Shown here one piece after another: positions 1-4,744 of a DNA stretch of 11,173 bases (position 1 is the first letter of the stretch; each line of letters opens with the position of its first letter). The translations under genes were made by a program, and so were the position numbers. A model generated the notes under the pieces. The model was not told where the DNA came from and made no database searches. It was given only the letters and a program-made list of their open reading frames with translations. The DNA is from Microcaldota archaeon (lineage in GTDB: Archaea > Micrarchaeota > Micrarchaeia > Micrarchaeales > Micrarchaeaceae), in contig DUIS01000011.1 of NCBI GenBank assembly GCA_013330215.1, forward strand, positions 1-11,173. The letters are read 5' to 3'.

Positions 1-407
1 AATAGGGTGCCGTCGTTCGCCCCTATGTCAAGGACCACATCTCCCTGTTTCAGCTTTACCATTTGTGAACTGACTTCGGCTATCTGTCTTAGATCATCCC
101 TTATCGTTCTTGTGAAGCCGGAATGGTACCAGTAGAATCTCGCATACAGTATTTCCTGCGGAGCGGTGTGCCTCAATTGAAGAAGAGAGCAATTCTCGCA
201 AAGGATAAGCTCGAGCGGGGCCTTGATCCCCACTACCCCTTTGTCAACGAAATCATTTACATACTGCTCTCCGAGCGAGAATATCGGAACGATTTTGCTA
301 GAATTGCACAGCCTGCAAGTCTTCCTTGCGGTTGTGCTAAGTTCCTGCGCATGTTTAGCTGCAAAAGTTGTTCCTTTTTCCGTATTAGATTGGCTCAATC
401 CTTCCAT
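1..407 (-). CDS. Zinc-finger class I SAM methyltransferase (sugar C-methyltransferase type), 3' end outside window
   Basis: This is a minus-strand reading frame from an ATG at 407-405 that stays open to the window edge, giving 135 residues. Two CxxC pairs (C31/C34, CRLC; C70/C73, CENC) form the zinc-binding N-terminal domain seen in NDP-hexose C-methyltransferases of the TylCIII/NovU type. A helical linker follows (EILYARFYWYHSGF, 85-98), then SAM motif I, VLDIGANDGTL (125-135), exactly where this family places it. The catalytic and C-terminal domains lie outside the window. Family members methylate a keto-sugar carbon of a nucleotide-activated deoxysugar, which fits the glycan genes nearby; the exact substrate is unknown. 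The ATG was chosen because a TATA-like box at 431-442 lies about 29 bases upstream and no Shine-Dalgarno sequence is visible, suggesting a leaderless mRNA. An in-frame stop lies upstream near 510. Two plus-strand open frames over this gene are shadows. Confidence 0.85.
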   Translation of the reverse strand, partial: MEGLSQSNTEKGTTFAAKHAQELSTTARKTCRLCNSSKIVPIFSLGEQYVNDFVDKGVVGIKAPLELILCENCSLLQLRHTAPQEILYARFYWYHSGFTRTIRDDLRQIAEVSSQMVKLKQGDVVLDIGANDGTL

Positions 408-430
408 GTCTTTATATCGTATATTCAAAT

Positions 431-442
431 CTATATATTTAT
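431..442 (-). promoter_or_regulatory. TATA-like box for the left-edge methyltransferase
   Basis: On the minus strand this reads ATAAATATATAG, centred about 29 bases before the ATG at 407. That spacing fits an archaeal TBP site driving a leaderless transcript. Confidence 0.5.
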
Positions 443-622
443 CGTTTAATTCCCTTGTAGTCAGCCTTGTCGTGAGGAACTTATTCCGGGATACTACAAC
501 ACAGCAAGCTTACGGAAGGTTATTTATATTAGGAAAAGCATAGTGAATCAGTGATAACATGCCGCAAACAAAACCTGTTCGGAGACAGATGGCATATAGA
601 AATGGTTGGAGAGCTCCTGGAC

Positions 623-775
623 TTAGGATCGCCTAACATAATTATACTCGTATTCATTGTCGTTGAACTTAAAGCTTTTTTCTAAAGGCTTTTTCCATAC
701 ATACCAGCCTATTGTAGTGTAATATTTTCCACGCAGATATAAGCCTATTCTTTGTGGTACGGTAAATCTTCCCAT
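623..775 (-). pseudogene. Truncated N-terminus of a class I SAM methyltransferase
   Basis: A 50-codon minus-strand frame (ATG 775-773, TAA 625-623) begins MGRFTVPQRIGLYLRGKYY and continues through WYVWKKPLEKSFKFNDNEYEYNYVRRS to the stop. The aromatic and basic stretch followed by (L)EKSFKFNDNEYEYNY resembles, from memory, the N-terminus of glycan-locus methyltransferases. Those continue past this point with an NERAVEIP-like segment and then a SAM-binding motif (VLEVGN). None of that appears in any frame downstream, so the reading ends abruptly near 630. I read it as a decayed or rearranged gene start 45 bases downstream of the FkbM gene, on the same strand. A genuine small protein is the alternative. 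A plus-strand hydrophobic frame over 602-685 is probably its antisense shadow. Confidence 0.45.
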
Positions 776-820
776 TTATTCACTTTTTGATTTCTATTTG
801 AATTTTTACGAGTATAGTAA

Positions 821-1591
821 TTAAACATGCGTGGAAAGCACGTTGCCGTTAATAACTGTCAGGTCTCTATACGAATTAACCTCTTTGCCTGTTGATAATT
901 CAACGAATTTATTGTATCCGATACTCTTCAATAGATCAAATATTTCGTTGTAATTTCGGTTCTTTGAATAGATTATATAATAATTAAACTCGAATATGAT
1001 GTTTGGCATATGTCTCCTTATTAATGCGGTTCCGCCTTCTATCGCCTCTTTTTCCATCCCCTCAACGTCAAATTTTATAATTTTTAAATTTCTCACCCCA
1101 TCCGGAAATTCCGAATCGAGCGTAGTTACCAGTATCTCTTCTTTCTTGACATTCTTTTTGTAATTAATCATGGAATTTGTCCCGCTATCGTCCGATACAT
1201 TGATATATGCCGATCCATTTTTGTTTCCAACTGCCTTGTTGATTAATTTTACATTGGGTTTTTTCTCTAAATTGCTTTCAAGTATTTTGAATGTTGATTT
1301 AACAGGTTCGAATGAATATACTTGTGCCTGAAGATCTGATGCTAATATGGAGAAATAACCTACATTTGCACCGCAATCTATCAGCGCATCGCCAGCCTTT
1401 AAAGTGTTTTTTATGTATGCAGTTGTTTCTTTATCGTATATATCATCGTTTTTGGGTTTTGTGGCGCTTGATAGTTTAAGATAAACGCTGTATACCCCAG
1501 ACATCCGTGCCACAGAGTATACTTTACTATGTTTAAAAAGGAATTCTGTTAGTGCCATTTCAAATACCGTTTGCAGGCATGGACGAAACAT
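821..1591 (-). CDS. FkbM-family SAM-dependent methyltransferase
   Basis: The 256-residue protein has the usual FkbM layout: SAM motif I LIDCGANVGYFS (70-81), the acidic-loop FEP (94-96) that contacts the SAM ribose, and IIKFDVEGMEKEAI (171-184), the post-II motif typical of FkbM enzymes. FkbM enzymes O-methylate sugars, polyketides or glycans in the cytoplasm; here a glycan sugar hydroxyl is the likely acceptor, by context only. Its start is uncertain. The frame opens at ATG 1591, and a second in-frame ATG at residue 12 (MALTEFLFKHSK) is nearly as good; neither has a clear Shine-Dalgarno or well-placed TATA box. Base use is distinctly AT-rich (three hand-counted 60-base lines average about one-third G+C), against about one-half in the aminotransferase next door, which suggests a separate origin. 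A methyltransferase fragment lies just downstream on the same strand. Confidence 0.88.
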   Translation of the reverse strand: MFRPCLQTVFEMALTEFLFKHSKVYSVARMSGVYSVYLKLSSATKPKNDDIYDKETTAYIKNTLKAGDALIDCGANVGYFSILASDLQAQVYSFEPVKSTFKILESNLEKKPNVKLINKAVGNKNGSAYINVSDDSGTNSMINYKKNVKKEEILVTTLDSEFPDGVRNLKIIKFDVEGMEKEAIEGGTALIRRHMPNIIFEFNYYIIYSKNRNYNEIFDLLKSIGYNKFVELSTGKEVNSYRDLTVINGNVLSTHV

Positions 1592-1670
1592 GACTTTGCA
1601 ATAAATTGGCCAATAATCGTCCCTTTTTCACTTAAACACCATTTTGCATAAGATTAACTTTTTCTAATGC

Positions 1671-1679
1671 GTTTATTTA
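1671..1679 (+). promoter_or_regulatory. TATA-like box before a 37-codon frame
   Basis: GTTTATTTA is centred about 26 bases before the ATG at 1701. The same spacing is seen at leaderless starts elsewhere in the window, but the downstream frame is unproven. Confidence 0.3.
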
Positions 1680-1691
1680 CCGGGTAAGCAC

Positions 1692-1706
1692 TACCATATC
1701 ATGGTA
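1692..1706. repeat. Perfect inverted repeat TACCAT-ATC-ATGGTA
   Basis: Six-base arms with a 3-base spacer overlap the ATG at 1701, in the gap between the divergent FkbM and aminotransferase genes. It could be an operator, but six-base arms also arise by chance. Confidence 0.3.
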
Positions 1707-1814
1707 AAATACCTTAATAAAGCTTCGTTAGTCGGTGCTCTTCTATCAGCCCGAATCGCCTTAGTTTGGGAACTTGAAAGGCCGCCAGCTGAGCAGCAAC
1801 CCCGGGATATATAA
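1701..1814 (+). CDS. Possible 37-residue leaderless small ORF
   Basis: A plus-strand frame starts at ATG 1701 as MVKYLNKASLVGALLSARIA, continues VWELERPPAEQQPRDI and stops at TAA 1812-1814. The first half is amphipathic or hydrophobic and the tail is charged and proline-rich. A TATA-like box lies at the leaderless distance upstream. I recognise no family. It overlaps the TATA box of the aminotransferase gene, so it could equally be a chance frame, an upstream regulatory peptide or a remnant. Confidence 0.2.
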   Translation: MVKYLNKASLVGALLSARIALVWELERPPAEQQPRDI

Positions 1815-1816
1815 AG
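1807..1816 (+). promoter_or_regulatory. TATA box of the aminotransferase-cupin operon
   Basis: ATATATAAAG is a strong archaeal TATA match preceded by a GGG. It predicts transcription starting around 1838-1842 and a leader of roughly 25 bases before ATG 1866. Confidence 0.6.
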
Positions 1817-1865
1817 AATTAATAGGTTAATCTAACAGATAATATTGTAAGATTGCAGTGGTTGG

Positions 1866-2996
1866 ATGGAAAATAGGTTTATCCCTGTAAACGAGCCAAA
1901 CATATCAAAAAGTGATATCGATTACGCTTACGATGCCGTTAAATCTGGGTTCTGGAGCGGAACGTCCGGCAAATACATAAAGGAATTCGAAAATAAGTTC
2001 TCAAAATTCGTGGGCACAAGGTTTGGGGTGAGCTGCAGCAACGGCACAGTTGCCTTGCAGCTAGCCGTAAGGGCATTGGACATCAAGGGAGGGGATGAGG
2101 TAATATGCCCGGCATTCACAAACATAGCATCGATATTATGCGTGGTATACGAAGGTGCAAAACCAGTCTTGGTCGATTCCAGGAAGGACACCTGGTGCAT
2201 GGACGAGGAAAGGATAGAGGAAAGGATCACATCAAAAACAAAGGCGATAATACCTGTGCACATATACGGGCACCCATGCAAAATGGACAAGATAATGAAG
2301 CTGGCTGAGCGGCATGACCTTAAGGTCATAGAGGATGCCGCAGAAGCCCATGGAGCAGAGTACAAAGGCAAAAGGGCGGGCAGCTTCGGCGACATAAACT
2401 GCTTTTCGTTCTATTCCACGAAGATAATACAGACAGGTGAAGGCGGCATGTGCCTGACGAACGATCCGAAAATGGCTGAGAAATTGCAATCGTTGAAGGG
2501 GCTGGCTTACGGAAGCACGAACACCACAAGGTTCGTGCACAAGGATCTCGGCTACAATTTCAGGCTGCCGAACATCAGCGCAGCAATAGGATGCGCGCAG
2601 ATGTTGAAGATTGATGGTACAATAAGGAAAAGAAGGGAGATGGCAGATTATTACAGCAAAGGATTGAAGGGCGTAGTTGGTCTGCAGTTGCCGGTAGAGA
2701 TGCCATGGGCGAAGAACGTTTATTGGGTTTACGGCATCGTAGTTGATGAAAAGAGGTTCGGCATGGGCAGGGACATGCTGATGGAAAAGCTCCTCAAAAG
2801 GGGGATCGACACACGGCCCTTCTTCACCTCGATGAGCCTGCAGCCCGCATTCCACAGGGTAGGGCTGTTCGAGAAGGATAGGATGCCCGTCTCTGAATGG
2901 CTCGGGAGGAACGGGCTATACCTGCCGAGCAGCAGCAAGCTCACAAAAAGCCAGATGGATTATGTGATCAGGACTATTAAGGAATTGGTTGTTTAA
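1866..2996 (+). CDS. DegT/DnrJ/EryC1-family PLP-dependent sugar aminotransferase
   Basis: This 376-residue fold-type I PLP enzyme is full length for its family. The N-terminus IPVNEPNISKSD matches the usual opening. SNGTVALQLA (58-67) is the PLP-phosphate loop, PAFTNIAS (82-89) is the canonical family segment, HIYGHPCKMD (132-141) follows, IEDAAEAHGA (155-164) carries the Asp157 that pairs with the PLP ring nitrogen, and FSFYSTKIIQTGEGGM (180-195) contains the Schiff-base Lys186. The enzyme transfers an amino group, usually from glutamate, to a nucleotide-linked keto-sugar. The motifs suit GDP-perosamine synthase or a dTDP-3-amino sugar transaminase; the coupled cupin favours the latter, but the substrate cannot be fixed. 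It is the first gene of a two-gene operon: its TAA shares an A with the ATG of the cupin. Base use is rich in ATA and AGG. Confidence 0.93.
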   Translation: MENRFIPVNEPNISKSDIDYAYDAVKSGFWSGTSGKYIKEFENKFSKFVGTRFGVSCSNGTVALQLAVRALDIKGGDEVICPAFTNIASILCVVYEGAKPVLVDSRKDTWCMDEERIEERITSKTKAIIPVHIYGHPCKMDKIMKLAERHDLKVIEDAAEAHGAEYKGKRAGSFGDINCFSFYSTKIIQTGEGGMCLTNDPKMAEKLQSLKGLAYGSTNTTRFVHKDLGYNFRLPNISAAIGCAQMLKIDGTIRKRREMADYYSKGLKGVVGLQLPVEMPWAKNVYWVYGIVVDEKRFGMGRDMLMEKLLKRGIDTRPFFTSMSLQPAFHRVGLFEKDRMPVSEWLGRNGLYLPSSSKLTKSQMDYVIRTIKELVV

Positions 2997-3382
2997 TGAG
3001 ATTAAAAATAAGGGAGATCGATGTCAGGGAGGACGAGAGAGGCATCTTCGCAGAGATACTGAAAAACGACGGATTAAAGGAGCGGATAAAGGAAGTATTG
3101 CTTGTCGTTTCAAGGCCCGGCGTGATAAGGGGCAACCATTACCACAAGAAGAAGGCGGAGTGGCTCTGCCTCCTGAAGGGCAAGGGAAAATTCCTGTATG
3201 TTGACAACGAGACGGGCGCGCGGAAGGAGTTTGTGATAGACAATAAACCGACAATCATAGAGACTCCGCTGAATGTGGCGCACGCGGTAAAAAACGTGGG
3301 CGACGAGGATCTCTATCTATTGGAGATTTCGGATCATCTATACTCAGAAGATCCGGACATATCCAAAAGAGAGATAATGTGA
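2996..3382 (+). CDS. Small RmlC-like cupin, probable nucleotide-sugar isomerase/epimerase
   Basis: This is a 128-residue single-domain cupin. The first cupin motif is RGNHYHKKKAEWLCLLKGKG (45-64), with His48, His50 and Glu55 as likely active-site or metal ligands. The second is PLNVAHAVKNVGDEDLYLLE (91-110), with His96. RGNHYH resembles the C-terminal cupin of CapF-type capsule enzymes, and size and context resemble FdtA/QdtA 3,4-ketoisomerases and RmlC epimerases. A typical role is isomerising a 4-keto-6-deoxy nucleotide sugar so that the partner aminotransferase can aminate it. The ATG overlaps the upstream stop by one base (TAATG), with an AGGA about 13 bases before it, so translation is coupled. 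The protein is cytoplasmic, with no signal peptide or membrane segment. The exact reaction cannot be assigned from motifs alone. Confidence 0.8.
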   Translation: MRLKIREIDVREDERGIFAEILKNDGLKERIKEVLLVVSRPGVIRGNHYHKKKAEWLCLLKGKGKFLYVDNETGARKEFVIDNKPTIIETPLNVAHAVKNVGDEDLYLLEISDHLYSEDPDISKREIM

Positions 3383-3408
3383 TTCAACTTTTCAGCCCGT
3401 TCTGCAGG

Positions 3409-3424
3409 TTTTCCTCTTTCTTTG
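3409..3424 (+). terminator. T-rich terminator after the aminotransferase-cupin operon
   Basis: A pyrimidine run, TTTTCCTCTTTCTTT, lies about 30 bases after the cupin stop, in the convergent gap before the CysD-like gene. It has no strong hairpin, as is usual for archaeal U-tract terminators. Confidence 0.4.
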
Positions 3425-3477
3425 ATTATGCAGCCCTGCGGATACGGGGAAGCCTTACGCTGATCCGAAAATACTTT

Positions 3478-4263
3478 TCAGTTGTAACCCAGGTCCCTTA
3501 ATTGCTTCATTGCCCTTTCCCTTGCCACTCCCCTTCCGGCCCTTTCGTGCATGTTCGGGCTTTCATTTGGCGACGTGTCTAAGGTAGAACCAAGCGAACT
3601 GTATCCATGGTCGTAATTCGGATGATGTTTGATTTTATTCTTATCCAAGTAGTTCCTTACGTCTTCTCTTTTCCAAAATAGTATCGGATGGACCCTCATA
3701 TGCCGCGGATTAAGATTTTCCCTTGGAGAGAATATGGATTCTTTCGCACGTTCTTCATGCTCAACACCCCTTATACCCCCCAAAAAGGCGTCTAAATTCA
3801 GGTTCCTTATTCCTTTTAACAATGGTTCTATTTTGTGGTGCCGGTTGAAATTTAGGGTAAATTCGGTTGTTCCAAAACCATATTTTGCCTTTAACTCGTC
3901 AACTATATCAGTTTCCGCCCTTACCGTAGTTAAACTCTCGATATTCCATTCCTCTCTTAGCTCTTCAATGAAAGAGTAGGTAGCTGGAAATTCATATCGT
4001 GTGTCTACGAATAGGACGGGTATGTCATGCTTTATCTTCATGGCGATAGACAATAATGCTTGACTGTCAGCACCTCCTGAGAATCCTAGACCGACATTCT
4101 TGTAATCTTTTAATGCCTGCCTGATTATTTCCTCTGTTTTCTTTATTTTTTGGTCTAATGGGAGATCCAATAACTCTCTAACCTCTGGTTTCATCAAATC
4201 TACGCAGCGTTGTGTTCTATCAGACCCAAATTCTTCTTCGGTTGGTTTTTCATTTTGTTCCAT
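3478..4263 (-). CDS. CysD/PAPS-reductase-type N-type ATP pyrophosphatase
   Basis: The 261-residue protein has the PP-loop GFSGGADSQALL (60-71) that binds ATP pyrophosphate, VLFVDTRYEFPATYSF (83-98) as in the CysD 'HVDTG.KF.E.Y.F' segment, and GGIRGVEHEERAKESIF (162-178), which parallels the CysD GG.RRDEE..RAKER(I)YS block. RVHPILFWKREDVRNYL (190-206) parallels 'V.PL..W.E.DIW.YI', and GYSSLGST (220-227) stands where PAPS reductases have GY.SIGC. The usual product is APS (ATP sulfurylase small subunit), or PAPS/APS is the reductase substrate. The only Cys is Cys20, so a classical thiol or Fe-S reductase is unlikely. No GTPase partner (cysN) is in the window. The C-terminus KQLRDLGYN matches the tail of the next RHH protein. 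ATG 4263 follows a TATA-like box by about 30 bases. Sulfate activation for glycan sulfation is an inference from context. Confidence 0.82.
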   Translation of the reverse strand: MEQNEKPTEEEFGSDRTQRCVDLMKPEVRELLDLPLDQKIKKTEEIIRQALKDYKNVGLGFSGGADSQALLSIAMKIKHDIPVLFVDTRYEFPATYSFIEELREEWNIESLTTVRAETDIVDELKAKYGFGTTEFTLNFNRHHKIEPLLKGIRNLNLDAFLGGIRGVEHEERAKESIFSPRENLNPRHMRVHPILFWKREDVRNYLDKNKIKHHPNYDHGYSSLGSTLDTSPNESPNMHERAGRGVARERAMKQLRDLGYN

Positions 4264-4288
4264 TTAATTCACTTGCCTAATTAATTGA

Positions 4289-4297
4289 CATATAGTT
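4289..4297 (-). promoter_or_regulatory. TATA-like box of the CysD-like gene
   Basis: On the minus strand this reads AACTATATG, centred about 30 bases before ATG 4263. The candidate RHH operator half-site lies 9 bases further upstream. Another A/T-rich box lies near 4325-4334, so the choice is not certain. Confidence 0.4.
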
Positions 4298-4305
4298 CAA
4301 TTACA

Positions 4306-4317
4306 TAACATTATAAG
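4306..4317. promoter_or_regulatory. Candidate RHH operator half-site before the CysD-like gene
   Basis: The plus strand reads TAACATTATAAG. TAACATTAT is identical to nine bases of the palindrome before the RHH gene (4672-4680), and ACATTATAAG recurs inverted there at 4660-4669. It sits just upstream of the presumed TATA box. Only one half of the palindrome is present. Confidence 0.4.
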
Positions 4318-4384
4318 ACATAATTAGATATTTAAACCTTTTGGTCTAACTAACCATGTAGGATAGCAAACTTATGCCATAGTT

Positions 4385-4395
4385 AAAGAAAAATT
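4385..4395 (-). terminator. U-tract terminator after the RHH gene
   Basis: On the minus strand AATTTTTCTTT lies 13 bases past the RHH stop, preceded by CCCC. It fits an archaeal oligo-U terminator. Confidence 0.4.
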
Positions 4396-4407
4396 GGGGC
4401 ATTATAC

Positions 4408-4632
4408 TTAGACCTTGTATCCAACTGCACGCAGTTTTTCTACTACGGTAGAATCCCTGCCCTCTCTTTTTACCGCACTGTCGAAAATAGTCTCTCTTAG
4501 TATGTAAGTCGCATAATCCGATACGGAAGAAAAGCTCGTATTCTCTATTTGTTTTTGCAGTTTTTCAAAAAGCGTTGTAGGTATAGTTATGGTCGTATAT
4601 TTTCTTTTTTCTCCATTATTTGTTTTTTTCAT
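4408..4632 (-). CDS. Ribbon-helix-helix (CopG/Arc-type) transcription regulator
   Basis: The 74-residue protein has a basic N-terminus (KKTNNGEKRK) and then KYTTITIPTTLFEKLQKQ (11-28), whose alternating YTTITIP segment is the DNA-contacting beta-strand. FSSVSDYATYILRETI (34-49) supplies the second helix, with the S.SDY turn typical of archaeal RHH repressors. The dimer would bind short palindromes. The C-terminus STVVEKLRAVGYKV is a separate conserved-looking tail that resembles the tail of the neighbouring CysD-like protein. It lies between the CysD-like and phosphodiesterase genes, all on the minus strand, with gaps of 144 and 112 bases. A perfect 7-base-arm palindrome just above its own TATA box suggests autoregulation, and related sites precede both neighbours. 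The ATG at 4632 is the only reasonable start. Confidence 0.85.
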   Translation of the reverse strand: MKKTNNGEKRKYTTITIPTTLFEKLQKQIENTSFSSVSDYATYILRETIFDSAVKREGRDSTVVEKLRAVGYKV

Positions 4633-4649
4633 TTTTACACCAGGCAGTG

Positions 4650-4658
4650 TTATAAATT
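4650..4658 (-). promoter_or_regulatory. TATA-like box of the RHH gene
   Basis: On the minus strand this reads AATTTATAA, centred about 22 bases before ATG 4632, consistent with a leaderless or nearly leaderless mRNA. The palindromic operator begins 5 bases upstream. Confidence 0.45.
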
Positions 4659-4662
4659 ACTT

Positions 4663-4680
4663 ATAATGTATTAACATTAT
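4663..4680. promoter_or_regulatory. Palindromic candidate operator of the RHH regulator
   Basis: ATAATGTATTAACATTAT is a perfect inverted repeat: 7-base arms ATAATGT and ACATTAT with a 4-base spacer. It lies directly upstream of the RHH gene's TATA box, where a bound RHH dimer would affect TBP/TFB access. Variants precede the other two minus-strand genes. Confidence 0.5.
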
Positions 4681-4744
4681 TTGATATTATTATATTTATA
4701 GGGTGCTCTGATTTTCTTTGCGACTGCAGACAAAAGATATGGCT

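Larger units (their letters stand above)
408..820. other. 413-base stretch without an intact gene; two promoter-like sites and a gene remnant
   Basis: The stretch separates the left-edge methyltransferase from the FkbM gene. It holds a minus-strand TATA-like box (431-442), a plus-strand TATA-like box (521-531, TATTTATATTA) and the truncated methyltransferase remnant at 623-775. From the plus-strand box a short frame could run from GTG 551 to 685 (44 codons) and includes LFGDRWHIEMVGELLDLGSP, faintly like the start of a winged-helix regulator. From about 635 onward that frame is antisense to the remnant, so at most its first half could be meaningful. No tRNA, terminator hairpin, CRISPR or transposon end was recognised. 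Confidence 0.5.

Noticed and set aside
123..543. Two overlapping plus-strand open frames of about 106-108 codons
   Set aside because: The opposite strand encodes a methyltransferase with two CxxC pairs and a SAM motif over most of this stretch. The plus-strand peptides are low-complexity and have no recognisable domain.
602..685. Plus-strand 27-codon hydrophobic peptide (membrane-helix-like)
   Set aside because: Most of it is antisense to the methyltransferase remnant, whose reading looks more protein-like.
1592..1865. Possible tRNA or small RNA in the gap before the aminotransferase
   Set aside because: No cloverleaf, T-loop (GTTCRA) or acceptor pairing could be found; only promoter-like sites and a short frame are visible.
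1928..2944. Several minus-strand open frames of 67-207 codons inside the aminotransferase gene
   Set aside because: They are antisense shadows of a well-conserved PLP enzyme and contain no motif of their own.
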